Part shown: piece after piece, positions 42,473 through 51,864 of the stretch
Position numbering within the stretch: the stretch's first letter is position 1
Layout of the letters: every line of letters starts with the position of its first letter
DNA from: Reinekea thalattae
GTDB lineage: Bacteria > Pseudomonadota > Gammaproteobacteria > Pseudomonadales > Natronospirillaceae
Direction: 5' to 3'
Length of the DNA stretch: 64,000 nt
Assembly (NCBI RefSeq): GCF_008041945.1
Contig: NZ_VKAD01000003.1
Location: 124,001-188,000, forward strand
The notes under the pieces: generated by a model
Seen by the model: only the letters and a program-made list of their open reading frames with translations
What the model was told of the DNA's origin: nothing
Databases searched by the model: none
Translations under genes and position numbers: made by a program

Positions 42473-42880
42473 CTAAATATTACAATCTTCTATTGTGGTG
42501 AAATTGTAGTGAGTCGTATCTGTTAACTTAGTGACCATAGCGAAACCCGCTTCCAACTCGGGTTTTAGAGAGTCACAGCCCCAAGCTTCGAAATTGGCGA
42601 TAACTGAACTGACTCCGTCCCGAGTCCATTCATATCGAGGTTTAAGTCTTGTATAAAAAACAAACACGTCTTCAGTCATTGAACATGTAATGGTAAGACC
42701 TCGAACGCTCTCTTTATAACTGTCACACCATTCATTTAATTCAGGCCTCATAGCATTACGATCGGCTGCTGTTTCCGGAGGTGCTTGGTATTCAGATATA
42801 GTGTTGTTGATGCGAGTTCCGGTTGTTGTACACCCTACGGCTAATAAGGCTAATACGCCGACCGCGACCAATTGCTTCAT
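42473..42880 (-). CDS. Hypothetical lipoprotein
   Basis: This is a 135-residue protein not recognised beyond its export signal. MKQLVAVGVLALLAVGC is a lipoprotein signal peptide with the lipobox LAVGC. Four further cysteines (in EWCDSY, TITCSM, WGCDSL and EDCNI) probably form two disulfides, in line with a periplasmic or outer-membrane location. The frame opens upstream at 42943 but ATG 42880 starts the signal peptide. It stands alone between comF and metW, where the related Pseudomonas cluster has different genes. It is probably a lineage-specific insertion. Confidence 0.75.
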   Translation of the reverse strand: MKQLVAVGVLALLAVGCTTTGTRINNTISEYQAPPETAADRNAMRPELNEWCDSYKESVRGLTITCSMTEDVFVFYTRLKPRYEWTRDGVSSVIANFEAWGCDSLKPELEAGFAMVTKLTDTTHYNFTTIEDCNI

Positions 42881-43043
42881 AATAATTTCTCTTGATTTTT
42901 GATATAACAGAACATTCTGCCATCTTTGCAAACCTATAGGCAATGGTTGGCATTATGCGAAGTTAATTGGTGTTTTGAATCTATTGTTCGCTAATGTTTT
43001 GTGAAGAATAAAAATTACGGCAGTTGAACTGCTGGTAAATCAA

Positions 43044-43079
43044 TCGCACCTTCTACTCGGCAAAGACTAGAAGGTGCGA
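43044..43079. repeat. Perfect 12-bp inverted repeat downstream of metW
   Basis: TCGCACCTTCTA (43044-43055) and TAGAAGGTGCGA (43068-43079) are perfect complements around a 12-nt loop. It lies 36 bp past the metW stop. Without a T-run it is a poor intrinsic terminator, but it may stabilise the 3' end or assist termination. Confidence 0.6.
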
Positions 43080-43115
43080 AGTGATAGTAGGCTGTAGAAA
43101 TTACCTTTTTGAAAA

Positions 43116-43715
43116 TTAGCGTTCTTGTTTTTCAATATGATAAAGCGCGACCTGACCTAAGATGTTGGGCATCAATTTAATGGCCCAGCTTTCTTCAAGG
43201 TCGGTATTTACAACCGTTCGCTGAATAATACGAATGCCTTGCTCCTTACAGAGAATTTCAAAATCCTTAAAGGTGCAGTTATGGATGTTGGGCGTGTTAT
43301 ACCAACGAAAAGGGAAGGTTTTAGACATCGGCATCATGCCTTTTAAGCCTAAATAAACACGCGTGGTCCAATGGCCAAAATTAGGAAAGGTGACGATGGC
43401 TCGTTTGCCAATACGCACCATTTCGTTCAGCAAAATTTCTGGGTGACGAGTCTGTTGCAATGATTGCGTCATCATCACCGTGTCGAAACTGGCATCATCC
43501 AAGTAGTCCAAACTGTCATTAAGGTCTTGATGAATAACATCAACGCCGCGCTCGGTACAGGCAATTATTTCATCGATATTAATTTCCATGCCGTAGCCGC
43601 TGGTGTTTTTCTCAGCGCTTAGATAGGCCAGTAATTCACCGTCGCCGCAACCTAGGTCGAGTACTCGGTCGTTAGTGCTAACCCAATTGGCGATGTATTT
43701 TAGATCATGACGCAT
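43116..43715 (-). CDS. metW: Methionine biosynthesis protein MetW
   Basis: This is a methyltransferase-fold protein (199 residues) that partners MetX in methionine synthesis. The SAM-binding motif [16 protein letters not shown] is present. The MetW-type blocks [11 protein letters not shown] and [23 protein letters not shown] follow, then [16 protein letters not shown] and [14 protein letters not shown]. In bacteria with this pairing MetW is needed for full MetX activity. The gene overlaps the metX 3' end by 11 bp. A lone inverted repeat follows its stop. Confidence 0.93.
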   Translation of the reverse strand: MRHDLKYIANWVSTNDRVLDLGCGDGELLAYLSAEKNTSGYGMEINIDEIIACTERGVDVIHQDLNDSLDYLDDASFDTVMMTQSLQQTRHPEILLNEMVRIGKRAIVTFPNFGHWTTRVYLGLKGMMPMSKTFPFRWYNTPNIHNCTFKDFEILCKEQGIRIIQRTVVNTDLEESWAIKLMPNILGQVALYHIEKQER

Positions 43716-44874
43716 GCGGCGCTGCTCCTTCAGTCGTGCCTAATTCGGCAGGGTTCAAGAAGTTCCGTAAAAAACTGAAGTACTCAGGAATGGGGAACAA
43801 GAAGGCATCGTGGCCTTGAGGGGCATCAACTTCTAAATAGGACACCGGCTTTTGCGCACGTACTAAAGCATCGACGATCTCTTTACTGCGCTCCGGTGCA
43901 AAACGCCAATCGGTAGAAAACGAAGTCACCATGAATTTACATTGGCTACGGCTGAGGCATTTGCTCAAATCGTTGTCAAAGTCGCTGGCGGGATCAAAAT
44001 AGTCTAATGACTTGGTCATCAACAAATAGGAATTAGCATCGAACATGTCAGAGAATCGCTTACCCTGATAACGCAGGTAGCTTTCAATTTCAAAGTCGAT
44101 TTCATAGTTAAAATTAAGTTTGCCGGTTTTTAATTCACGACCAAATTTATCGCGCATGCTGTCATCACTCAGGTAGGTGATGTGGCCGAGCATTCTCGCC
44201 AAAGCTAAGCCTTTGCGTGGCAGTGTATCGTGCTTGTAATAGTAGCCTTGGTGAAACTCGGTATCGCTGGTAATCGCTTGTCGCGCTACTTCGTTAAAGG
44301 CAATGTTTTGTGCGGTGAGCTTCGGTGCTGCTGCAATGACGGCGCATTTTTTTAACCGTTCTGGGTAGTCTATTGACCACCGCAATGCTTGCATGCCGCC
44401 TAACGAGCCACCGACAACCGCATGCCAGCAGTTAATCCCTAAACGGTCGGCTAAGCGTGCATGGCTGGTGACCCAATCACGCACAGCCATAATTGGGAAT
44501 TCCGGGCCGTAAGGTTCGTTAGTTGTTGGGTCAATTGAAGTCGGCCCAGTAGAGCCGTGACAGCCGCCTAAGTTGTTCAGTGCTACAACGAAGAAATGAT
44601 TAGTATCAATAGGCTTACCCGGACCAATAGCTGAATCCCACCAACCGGGTTTTTTGTCGTCCATAGAATGATAGCCAGCGGCGTGATGATGACCGCTGAG
44701 GGCGTGACAAATTAGAATGGCGTTGCTGTGATCTTTATTTAGAGTGCCGTAGGTTTCATACACTAACTGATAGCTTTCCAGTACGCGGCCACTGCGTAAC
44801 GTCAGTGGCTCATCAAACTGGGCGATCTGTGGTGTGACTAGGCCAACACTGTCTGCCGGGATTTCTGTAGGCAT
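43705..44874 (-). CDS. metX: Homoserine O-acyltransferase MetX (probably succinyl-specific)
   Basis: This is an alpha/beta-hydrolase-fold acyltransferase (389 residues) that acylates L-homoserine on the way to methionine. The nucleophile is Ser157 in [14 protein letters not shown]. The catalytic His lies in APQGHDAFL near the C-terminus and the Asp in the preceding [10 protein letters not shown] block. The early segment [12 protein letters not shown] resembles the MetX enzymes that use succinyl-CoA in gammaproteobacteria that encode MetW, rather than the acetyl-CoA form. That substrate call is inference. It is coupled to metW by an 11-bp overlap, and the pair follows yggT as in Pseudomonas. 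Confidence 0.93.
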   Translation of the reverse strand: MPTEIPADSVGLVTPQIAQFDEPLTLRSGRVLESYQLVYETYGTLNKDHSNAILICHALSGHHHAAGYHSMDDKKPGWWDSAIGPGKPIDTNHFFVVALNNLGGCHGSTGPTSIDPTTNEPYGPEFPIMAVRDWVTSHARLADRLGINCWHAVVGGSLGGMQALRWSIDYPERLKKCAVIAAAPKLTAQNIAFNEVARQAITSDTEFHQGYYYKHDTLPRKGLALARMLGHITYLSDDSMRDKFGRELKTGKLNFNYEIDFEIESYLRYQGKRFSDMFDANSYLLMTKSLDYFDPASDFDNDLSKCLSRSQCKFMVTSFSTDWRFAPERSKEIVDALVRAQKPVSYLEVDAPQGHDAFLFPIPEYFSFLRNFLNPAELGTTEGAAPHAS

Positions 44875-45013
44875 TGAATTGCTCTTTATTTGTTATTAAG
44901 TGGTTCGTTGTTTGGTGGCTTGTTAATCCGAGGCTCGCTATCAATTTACTGGCAATAGCTTTTTGCTGTTAATAGAAGGCCAGCGAATGAGCGCTGGCCA
45001 GTATAGTGGTGGA

Positions 45014-45598
45014 TTAGCCGCCAACAAACAAACGAGGTGTATAACCGACGACAGGACCAATGGTTTGCAGTAGCAAAAAGTCTTTGAGCAAATAGATCAC
45101 AATGATCGCCAGAATAAAGGAAAGATCAAGCACGCCAATTTGTAAGTTTAAGCGACGAAACGGGCCAACGAAAGGCTCAATCATTTGAGAAATAAAATAA
45201 ACAAAAGGATTGTGTTGGCCCATTAAGATAAAGCTTGCGATAGCGACAATGATCATCGACCAGTAAATAACCCAAAGGATTAGAACACCGCTAGCGATCA
45301 AACTACCGATAACCAGAGTACTAATATAGGTTGACGGATTCACTCCGTTAATGAGCAAAATTAAAACCGAATACAGTAGCTGCCCAAGGATGATCAATAT
45401 TAGCGAGGCCATATCCAAGCCTGCAACGCTGGGGATAATTCGGCGCGCGGGTTTTAAAAATGGATCGGTAATTTTAACCACGGTTTGCGCCAGTGGATTA
45501 TAAAAATCGGCGCGCGCCATCTGTGCTAAAAAGCGAGCCACTAAAGAGACTAAGACAATGTTAAAGGCGATGCTTAGAATCATTTGAATAAGAAACAT
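45014..45598 (-). CDS. yggT: YggT family membrane protein
   Basis: This is a 194-residue inner-membrane protein made of two similar YggT repeats, each with a pair of hydrophobic helices. The signatures are FYNPLAQTVVKITDPFLKPARRIIP (about 32-56) and NPFVYFISQMIEPFVGPFRR (about 128-147). YggT proteins in bacteria are linked to osmotic tolerance and in plastids (CCB3/YlmG) to cytochrome and nucleoid functions; the exact role is unsettled. It follows proC by about 52 bp, the standard yggS-proC-yggT order. Confidence 0.92.
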   Translation of the reverse strand: MFLIQMILSIAFNIVLVSLVARFLAQMARADFYNPLAQTVVKITDPFLKPARRIIPSVAGLDMASLILIILGQLLYSVLILLINGVNPSTYISTLVIGSLIASGVLILWVIYWSMIIVAIASFILMGQHNPFVYFISQMIEPFVGPFRRLNLQIGVLDLSFILAIIVIYLLKDFLLLQTIGPVVGYTPRLFVGG

Positions 45599-45649
45599 GG
45601 AAATACTCCAATATAGGTTGGTCTAATGATTGTTTTTTCTGTCCGTGCT

Positions 45650-46471
45650 TTATTTTGCCAGTAGATCGGACAGCTCAACCGATCGGTCATAACAGGCACT
45701 CATCGCTTGGTCGACCCACTCATCGATGTTATTTGCTTCAAAACTACGAATAGCTCGTTCAGTGGTGCCGTTTGGAGAACATACATTTTGGCACATTTGG
45801 CTAATGCTTTCGTCCGTTTGTAGAATCATTTTAGCGGCACCCAGCATGGTTTGGCCAATTAGCTGTCGAGCTTGCTGTTCGGTTAAATTTTGCGCCAGTG
45901 CGGTTTTGGTCATGGCTTCGGCAAAGCGAAAAAAATAGGCTGGAGCACTACCTGCCGCGGCTGTCACTGCATGCAATAAATCTTCTTCTGCTACCCAGCA
46001 GAATTCGCCAATAGCTTGAAAAATATGTTCGGCAAAGGCTCGTTGCTGTTGGTTCGCTAACGGGTTTGCAAATAAGCCAGTGGCGCCAGCGCTGACCAGC
46101 GCGGGTGTGTTTGGCATGGTGCGAATAATAGCCAGTTCGCCACCCAACCATTGATCAATACTGCTGGATGGAATGGCGGCAACGACACTGAGAATCAGTG
46201 GACGCTGTTGTTGCGCCAGTTCGGCCAATGGCTCCAGTACGCTTTTGAGTACTTGAGGCTTAACGGCAAGCACAATGGCATCGCTCCAAGCGAAAAGCTC
46301 CGCTGCATCCTGAGTTGTATGGCAGCCGCGCGCGCTAAAGCGCTCAAGTTGAGCCTCGTTGAGGTCGCACACCATGATTGCTTCGGGGTTGTAGCCGCTG
46401 TCGATTAAGCCGCTATTTATCGCATTGGCCATGTTGCCGCCGCCGAGGAATCCGAGTTTTTGTTGCTTCAA
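45650..46471 (-). CDS. proC: Pyrroline-5-carboxylate reductase
   Basis: This is an NAD(P)H-dependent enzyme (273 residues) that makes the last step of proline synthesis. The Rossmann motif LGFLGGGNMANAI is at residues 5-17. IIRTMPNTPALVSAGATG and AVTAAAGSAPAYFFRFAEAM are the family blocks, and SPNGTTERAIRSFE ends the active-site region. The start is taken as TTG 46471 because AGGAG lies 7 nt upstream and the protein then matches the usual length. An ATG at 46513 stays in frame but adds an atypical 14-residue extension with a poor ribosome-binding site. Confidence 0.93.
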   Translation of the reverse strand: MKQQKLGFLGGGNMANAINSGLIDSGYNPEAIMVCDLNEAQLERFSARGCHTTQDAAELFAWSDAIVLAVKPQVLKSVLEPLAELAQQQRPLILSVVAAIPSSSIDQWLGGELAIIRTMPNTPALVSAGATGLFANPLANQQQRAFAEHIFQAIGEFCWVAEEDLLHAVTAAAGSAPAYFFRFAEAMTKTALAQNLTEQQARQLIGQTMLGAAKMILQTDESISQMCQNVCSPNGTTERAIRSFEANNIDEWVDQAMSACYDRSVELSDLLAK

Positions 46472-46531
46472 TGCACTGCTCCTGAGTCGTTGTTGAGTGC
46501 TGCCTTGGGTCATCGAGGTCGAAGTCTTAAG

Positions 46532-47221
46532 CTAACTACGTTTGCCAAAAATATCGCTGCCCACTCTGACCATCGTTGCGCCAGCTTGGATGGCGAGTTC
46601 AAAATCGCTGCTCATGCCCATCGATAATTCTTTGCAATCTGGATGCTCTTTAATAAGGGCTTGTTGCAGTTTTTTCAATTCTTGGAATTGCGCCAGCCTG
46701 TGCTGTTCACTGAGCTGCGCTTCTAAAATAGTCATCAGTCCGCGTAGCCGAACATTTGGCAGTACTGATATCTGTTTGGCCAGTGTGACTGCCTGCGCCG
46801 CGGTGACACCAGATTTTGCCGGATCTTGACTGATGTTTACCTGAATCAACAGATTTAATGGCGGCTTTTCTGGTGGGCGTTGGTCGCTGAGTCGGCGTGC
46901 GATTTTTTCACGATCGATGGTGTGCACCCAATCAAAATGCTCGGCGATGAGTTTGGTCTTGTTAGACTGTAGTGGGCCAATAAAGTGCCAGATGGCGTCG
47001 TCAAACGGGGCTTGCTGGCACTTTTCGACACCTTCTTGGGCGTAGTTTTCGGCAAACTGGCGATGACCTGCTTGGTACAGGGTAATGATGTCGGCTAACG
47101 GTTTGGTTTTGCTGACCGCCAATAGCGCGACATCATCGCAGTTTCGCTTTGTTTTGCTGCAAGCTTCGACTATGCGTTGATTGACGGATGCGAGTTGAGA
47201 TTCAAGCTGAGGCGCTGACAT
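46532..47221 (-). CDS. yggS: PLP homeostasis protein YggS (PLPBP family)
   Basis: This single-domain PLP-binding protein (229 residues) buffers pyridoxal phosphate and affects amino-acid metabolism. The PLP lysine is K38 in LLAVSKTKP. Further family blocks are FAENYAQEGVEKC, WHFIGPLQSNKTK, LIQVNISQDPAKSG and a C-terminal LSMGMSSDFELAIQAGATMVRVGSDIFG. It leads the yggS-proC-yggT series and is divergent from pilT, an arrangement shared with Pseudomonas. Confidence 0.95.
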   Translation of the reverse strand: MSAPQLESQLASVNQRIVEACSKTKRNCDDVALLAVSKTKPLADIITLYQAGHRQFAENYAQEGVEKCQQAPFDDAIWHFIGPLQSNKTKLIAEHFDWVHTIDREKIARRLSDQRPPEKPPLNLLIQVNISQDPAKSGVTAAQAVTLAKQISVLPNVRLRGLMTILEAQLSEQHRLAQFQELKKLQQALIKEHPDCKELSMGMSSDFELAIQAGATMVRVGSDIFGKRS

Positions 47222-47378
47222 GATAGTTCTCTACGTTATTGAATTACAGCAGGGCTAATAAATTACACTAGGGCTAAATTTCTACCTAGCCAGAGTCACT
47301 GGCCGTGTTAAGCTCATTTGTCTGACTATTCTATCAGAAAGCACAGCACTTAGATCATGGGTTAATGTGGAGTAACGA

Positions 47379-48413
47379 ATGGAAATTACCGATTTATTGG
47401 CGTTTAGTGTGAAACAGGGCGCCTCCGATTTACATCTTTCGGCTGGCTTGCCGCCCATGATACGGGTCGATGGTGACGTGTTAAAAATTAATGCGCCTGT
47501 GCTTTCAAATGACGATGCCCAAAAATTGATCTATTCGGTGATGTCGGACAAACAGATTGAGGACTTTAAAGCCAGCTTAGAGTTGGACTTGTCGTTTGAT
47601 CTAGAAGGCGTTGCGCGCTTTCGAGTCAACGCCTTTCATCAGCAGCGAGGCGTTGGTGCGGTTTTTCGAACCATTCCTAATCAGATTGTAACGATGAGCG
47701 ATTTGCAGATGGGCCCAGTGTTTGAGCAGATTTGCCAAACCGCGCGTGGTATCTGTTTAGTAACCGGGCCGACAGGTTCTGGTAAATCGACAACCTTGGC
47801 CGCGATGGTTAACTACATTAACGAGACTCGACAAGAGCATATTCTCACCATCGAAGATCCAATTGAGTTTGTTCATGAGTCGAAAAAGTGTCTGGTTAAT
47901 CAGCGAGAAGTGCATCGCGATACCTTAGGTTTTAGTGAGGCTTTGCGCGCCGCATTACGTGAAGATCCAGATGTGATATTGGTTGGCGAAATGCGAGATT
48001 TGCAGACTATTCGCTTAGCCTTGGAAGCCGCTGAGACCGGACACCTCGTGTTTGCCACCTTGCATACTCAGTCGGCGGCGAAGTCGATCGACCGGATTAT
48101 TGATGTTTTCCCTGCCGAAGAGAAGTCGGTGGTGCGCTCCATGTTGTCAGAATCACTGATGGCGGTAATCTCTCAAACACTGGTGAAAAAGCCAGAAGGT
48201 GGCCGAGTCGCGGCTCGGGAAATTATGCTCGGTACGCCGGCTATTCGTAATCTGATTCGTGAAGATAAAGTAGCGCAGATGTATTCGGCCATTCAGACCG
48301 GAGCTCAGTTTGGTATGCAAACGTTGGATCAGCATTTATCCGAACTGGTGGCTCAAGGGGTGATTAGCTTAGACGCAGCCAAAGCTAAGGCGAAACAGCC
48401 AGAGTCGATCTAG
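47379..48413 (+). CDS. pilT: Twitching motility retraction ATPase PilT
   Basis: This is a hexameric ATPase (344 residues) that powers type IV pilus retraction for twitching and DNA uptake. Walker A GPTGSGKST is at 130-138, Asp-box and Walker B blocks around ILTIEDPIEFVH and LREDPDVILVGEMRD, and the His box as FATLHTQSA. The PilT-specific AIRNLIRED motif is present near residue 289. It is divergent from yggS. The paralogue pilU, which often follows pilT, is absent; a small minus-strand gene converges instead. The pilus assembly genes themselves are outside the window. Confidence 0.96.
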   Translation: MEITDLLAFSVKQGASDLHLSAGLPPMIRVDGDVLKINAPVLSNDDAQKLIYSVMSDKQIEDFKASLELDLSFDLEGVARFRVNAFHQQRGVGAVFRTIPNQIVTMSDLQMGPVFEQICQTARGICLVTGPTGSGKSTTLAAMVNYINETRQEHILTIEDPIEFVHESKKCLVNQREVHRDTLGFSEALRAALREDPDVILVGEMRDLQTIRLALEAAETGHLVFATLHTQSAAKSIDRIIDVFPAEEKSVVRSMLSESLMAVISQTLVKKPEGGRVAAREIMLGTPAIRNLIREDKVAQMYSAIQTGAQFGMQTLDQHLSELVAQGVISLDAAKAKAKQPESI

Positions 48414-48426
48414 TGGTTGTTAAGTT

Positions 48427-48690
48427 CTAGCCTTGTTGATCGCTCATTCGTGCCAGCAGCGCCTGTTTTTTTGCAGTCAGTTTTTGATTGTTAGGGTGCT
48501 GTTTAAGTTCTTTTTCTAGATAGTTGAGCGCTTCGGCATCTTTGGCTAGCGCTTCAAACACGGCCACCTTTTCAATAATCGCATCAATTTCAGATTTGCT
48601 CGGCTTTACTGGACGCCTTCTACTAAAGGTGCGCAAGTATTGAATCAATACAATAGTCAGCATGATAATACCGATGGAAATAAACGACAT
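48427..48690 (-). CDS. Small single-pass membrane protein, unknown
   Basis: This 87-residue protein has an N-terminal membrane helix (SIGIIMLTIVLIQYL) followed by a basic patch (FSRRRPVKP). A soluble C-terminal half follows that reads like one tetratricopeptide-type helical hairpin (ALAKDAEALNYLEKELKQHP). I know no name or function. It converges on pilT with a 13-bp gap and no terminator between them. An AGAGGAG-type ribosome-binding site upstream of ATG 48690 and a membrane/helix plan support a real gene. Confidence 0.7.
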   Translation of the reverse strand: MSFISIGIIMLTIVLIQYLRTFSRRRPVKPSKSEIDAIIEKVAVFEALAKDAEALNYLEKELKQHPNNQKLTAKKQALLARMSDQQG

Positions 48691-48770
48691 AAAAAGCTCT
48701 CCTCTATCTATGTCTTATGTCAGCTTAATAGATTGTCAGCTTAATGCATTCGGCGGCAGCGAGGAAAGGT

Positions 48771-49421
48771 ATGTCTAATCAAGGTAAGAGAATAGAGGTT
48801 TGTGTGACGCAACGATTGCTACAGGGTGACTCGGGTTGTCCGCTTTATATTATGGCGCACGGCGCCGGTGCGCCGATGGATTCGCCCTTTATGAATGCCA
48901 TGGCCGAAGGTTTGGTGGCGCAAGGTATTCGAGTTCTGCGTTTCGAGTTTGACTATATGTACCAACGGCGGCAGACCGGTAAAAAGCGGCCACCGGAGCG
49001 TGCCGATAAATTGCTAGCCTGTTTCCAACGAGTTATCGATGAGGCTGCTGCGGATGAGCCTGTTGTCATTGGTGGTAAGTCGATGGGCGGTCGCATGGCA
49101 ACGTTGTTAGCTGCCGAACGAGATGTCGCTGGCGTTGCAGTCTTAGGTTACCCTTTTCATGCGTTGGGCAAACCCGATAAGTTGCGAGTTGAGCACTTTG
49201 CAGATCTGTCTGCCCCGGTACTTATTTGTCAGGGCGAGCGAGACCCAATGGGTAATGCTTTAGAGGTTGCCGAATACGATTTACCGGCTCAGATCAGGGT
49301 GCAGTGGTTTGCCGATGGCGATCACGACCTCAAACCGCGTAAGGCTAGCGGCTTGACTCATGAACAACATATGCAGAGCGCGATTGAAGCGGTTGCTGGT
49401 TTTATAAAAGAATGCGTATAA
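48771..49421 (+). CDS. Alpha/beta hydrolase (KANL3/Tex30-like)
   Basis: This is a cytoplasmic hydrolase-fold protein (216 residues). YIMAHGAGAPMDSPFM is the HGAG oxyanion segment, VIGGKSMGGRMATLLA holds the nucleophilic serine (GKSMGG), CQGERDPMG supplies the acid, and FADGDHDLKPRK holds the catalytic His. The combination is typical of the KANL3/Tex30 alpha/beta-hydrolase-like family; substrates are unknown. ATG 48771 has AGGAAAGG upstream and is preferred to 48744. It may be co-transcribed with the metallo-hydrolase gene about 94 bp downstream. Confidence 0.85.
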   Translation: MSNQGKRIEVCVTQRLLQGDSGCPLYIMAHGAGAPMDSPFMNAMAEGLVAQGIRVLRFEFDYMYQRRQTGKKRPPERADKLLACFQRVIDEAAADEPVVIGGKSMGGRMATLLAAERDVAGVAVLGYPFHALGKPDKLRVEHFADLSAPVLICQGERDPMGNALEVAEYDLPAQIRVQWFADGDHDLKPRKASGLTHEQHMQSAIEAVAGFIKECV

Positions 49422-49515
49422 CGCTATAAAGCAGTGCGTATAAAGCTGGATTCTCAGCAGCTCTGTGCGATCGATCAGTCAGATTAATTAAAGAAATAAA
49501 TTAAGGAAGCCATCA

Positions 49516-50175
49516 ATGTTGCAATATATGACCATTCCCGTCACTGAGCTTATGCAAAACTGCTCGTTGGTTTGGTGCGATGAAACCAATGAAGCGGTGT
49601 TGGTTGATCCGGGCGGCGAGCCTGATCGTCTAATGCAGGCAGTTGAGGATAAGGGGTTGACGCTGACGGCTATTTGGTTAACGCATGGCCACCTTGATCA
49701 TGCTGGTGGAGCGCAAACTATTCGTGAACAGCTTTCGGTTCCGGTGATTGGTCCTGGCCCTGAAGATGAGTTTCTGCTGCAGTCGATAGAGCAGCAATGC
49801 CAGATGTTTGGTCTCAGTGGCTTGCGTAATGTCAGCACCGACCGTTATTTAGCCGAAGGCGATGAGCTGGTGGTTGGTAATCATCGATTAACAGTATTAC
49901 AAACGCCGGGTCATACGCCGGGTCATTTATCCTTTATTCATGACCAGCAAAAACTGGCTTGGGTTGGTGATGTGTTATTTGCTGGCTCGATTGGTCGAAC
50001 CGATTTTGAGCGCAGTAATCATGAACACCTTATTCGCTCCGTTGCAGAGAAGCTTTGGCCGTTGAGCGATGAGTATCGTTTTATTCCGGGTCATGGCCCT
50101 GAATCGACCTTCGCTGAACAGAAGCAATCTAACCCTTATGTCAGCTTAGCTGCCTTGGCCGCGCGCAACGCTTAG
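49516..50175 (+). CDS. MBL-fold metallohydrolase (glyoxalase II-like, YcbL type)
   Basis: This metallo-beta-lactamase-fold hydrolase has 219 residues. The metal site THGHLDHAGG (H57, H59, D61, H62) is complete, and later metal ligands lie in TPGHTPGHLSF, WVGDVLFAGSIGRTDF and FIPGHGPEST. This pattern, with the short C-terminus and GSIGRTDF motif, matches YcbL-type glyoxalase II-like proteins, which lack the C-terminal substrate-binding domain of GloB. It probably hydrolyses a thioester such as S-lactoylglutathione, but this is inference. A GGAAG ribosome-binding site precedes ATG 49516. It converges on the cardiolipin synthase gene. Confidence 0.9.
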   Translation: MLQYMTIPVTELMQNCSLVWCDETNEAVLVDPGGEPDRLMQAVEDKGLTLTAIWLTHGHLDHAGGAQTIREQLSVPVIGPGPEDEFLLQSIEQQCQMFGLSGLRNVSTDRYLAEGDELVVGNHRLTVLQTPGHTPGHLSFIHDQQKLAWVGDVLFAGSIGRTDFERSNHEHLIRSVAEKLWPLSDEYRFIPGHGPESTFAEQKQSNPYVSLAALAARNA

Positions 50176-50194
50176 TGGGCTGTTTATCAGTTGG

Positions 50195-51640
50195 CTAAAG
50201 CAGAGGGCTGGCTAACTGAATTAGGTTTTCGAGTAGTCGCTGATAGCGCGGTCGTTTTTGCCATTGGCCTATCGTTAGGTGGTCGGAGCGCTCGCGGTAT
50301 TGCTCGATTTGACTCAGCACTTCAGCAGAGAAATCCTCGTCATCAACAATCAGGGTCGCTTCAAAGTTTAGCCAGATGGAGCGCATGTCGAGATTGACCG
50401 AGCCGATCAGCACCAGGTGTCGATCAACAATGACGGTTTTGGTATGCAGCAAGCCGTCCTTAAACAGCAGCAGTCTGACACCGGCTTGCAGTAACTCGAG
50501 ATAAAACGAACGACCAGCGTAATCGGCTAGTCGACTGTCGTTTTTTGCCGGCACTATGATGGTAACGTCTAGGCCTCTTTTTGCCGCCGACTTAAGTGCT
50601 TGCAGTAATGCTTCATCCGGCACAAAGTAAGGCGTCGTAATCATGACCGACTCTCGGGCGTTGTGAATGCCGGTAAGCAGCACTTGCAACAGCACTTCGT
50701 CATCCAGCGCAGGCCCGCTTGGTAACAGTTGCATGAGGTTATCGTCTTTGACGGCTTTGAATTCTGGCGCTTGCAGGTGTTTTTCTAGGCGTTTGCCGGT
50801 CTCCATTTCCCAATCAAAGATTAACGTCCCCTGGATAACTTTGGCGATGTCGCCCTCAAGCCTGACCATCATATCGACCCAAGGCCCAACACCAGATTGC
50901 GTTTTAAAGTAGCTAGGATCGGCAAGATTCATCGAGCCGGTGTAAGCAATGCTGTTGTCGATAGACACCAGTTTGCGATGTTGGCGTATGTCCTGTCGGC
51001 GAAAGGCCATGCGCAATAGGTTGGCATGCAGAGCGTCGACCAGTTGCACCCTTGCCGCGATAAGTTGTTTAGCATGTTTAGAGTGCAAAAACCGATTCGA
51101 GCCGACACTGTCGAGCATCATGTAGACATCAACACCGCGTCGACTAGCATGCTGCAGCGCTGTGAGTACTGGCAATAGCGCGCCTTCAGCTTCGACGATA
51201 TAAAACTCCATGAAAATGCTGTGCTGTGCTTGATCGATATCTTTAATCAGTCGCTCGAAGACATCACTGGCTTCGCAGTGCAGTGACCAGCGACTGCCGA
51301 CAATGATTGGCATGCCTAGGCTGCCGCGGGTCAATTCCATCACTGGGCGCAGCACAGGACGGGCGGGCGAGAGGTTTTGTTGTTCCAGTAAGATATGTTC
51401 AAGCCAATGCGAATAATAGCTGAACAGCTCGTCAGCGCGTTTGGCTCTTAAATGGCCAAGGTAGCGTTCACCGAGTAACAGGTAAGCGAATATTCCGCCG
51501 ACAGGAATAATATAAAGAAATAACAGCCATGCGAGTGAAACGCCAACTGGGCGGCGCTTCATAAGGATACGCAGTGTCAGTGCGATTAAGGCCGCGGCAT
51601 AAAGCCAGAGACCTATGCTGACCAACCATTGCCAGTTCAT
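50195..51640 (-). CDS. cls: Cardiolipin synthase
   Basis: This is a phospholipase D-family membrane enzyme (481 residues) that joins phosphatidyl groups to form cardiolipin. Two N-terminal membrane helices (about 5-25 and 35-58) precede two catalytic HKD motifs. The first is HRKLVSID (about residue 219) within RQHRKLVSIDNSIAYTG. The second is HTKTVIVD (near 400) followed by LVLIGSVNLDMRS. The length and two-helix anchor fit ClsA. Cardiolipin synthases often respond to osmotic stress, in keeping with neighbouring osmotic genes, though that link is not shown here. It is divergent from rpsJ. Confidence 0.93.
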   Translation of the reverse strand: MNWQWLVSIGLWLYAAALIALTLRILMKRRPVGVSLAWLLFLYIIPVGGIFAYLLLGERYLGHLRAKRADELFSYYSHWLEHILLEQQNLSPARPVLRPVMELTRGSLGMPIIVGSRWSLHCEASDVFERLIKDIDQAQHSIFMEFYIVEAEGALLPVLTALQHASRRGVDVYMMLDSVGSNRFLHSKHAKQLIAARVQLVDALHANLLRMAFRRQDIRQHRKLVSIDNSIAYTGSMNLADPSYFKTQSGVGPWVDMMVRLEGDIAKVIQGTLIFDWEMETGKRLEKHLQAPEFKAVKDDNLMQLLPSGPALDDEVLLQVLLTGIHNARESVMITTPYFVPDEALLQALKSAAKRGLDVTIIVPAKNDSRLADYAGRSFYLELLQAGVRLLLFKDGLLHTKTVIVDRHLVLIGSVNLDMRSIWLNFEATLIVDDEDFSAEVLSQIEQYRERSDHLTIGQWQKRPRYQRLLENLIQLASPLL

Positions 51641-51835
51641 AAGGGTTACATTATTTGAAGTATTTGCATCAGTGTATCGATTTTCACTTGCAGGTGATAG
51701 CGAGCGGTTTTTGGTGCGCCATTGGTCGAGTGCTTAGTCGAGTTATTTGTGAATTATGTAACGAATTGTAATTTCTGACAGGCTAATGGATTTAAGTTGT
51801 TGTTTTTAAGTCTGTTTTCCCACGGAAACTAGTGA

Positions 51836-51864
51836 TTGACAGGGTTGCACCAGATAAATACAAT
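51836..51864 (+). promoter_or_regulatory. Sigma-70 promoter of the S10 operon
   Basis: TTGACA (51836-51841) and TACAAT (51859-51864) are separated by 17 bp, near the consensus. Transcription would start near 51871, at a perfect 16-bp palindrome CCCTCAAATTTGAGGG (51871-51886). The leader to rpsJ would be only about 50 nt. Confidence 0.85.
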
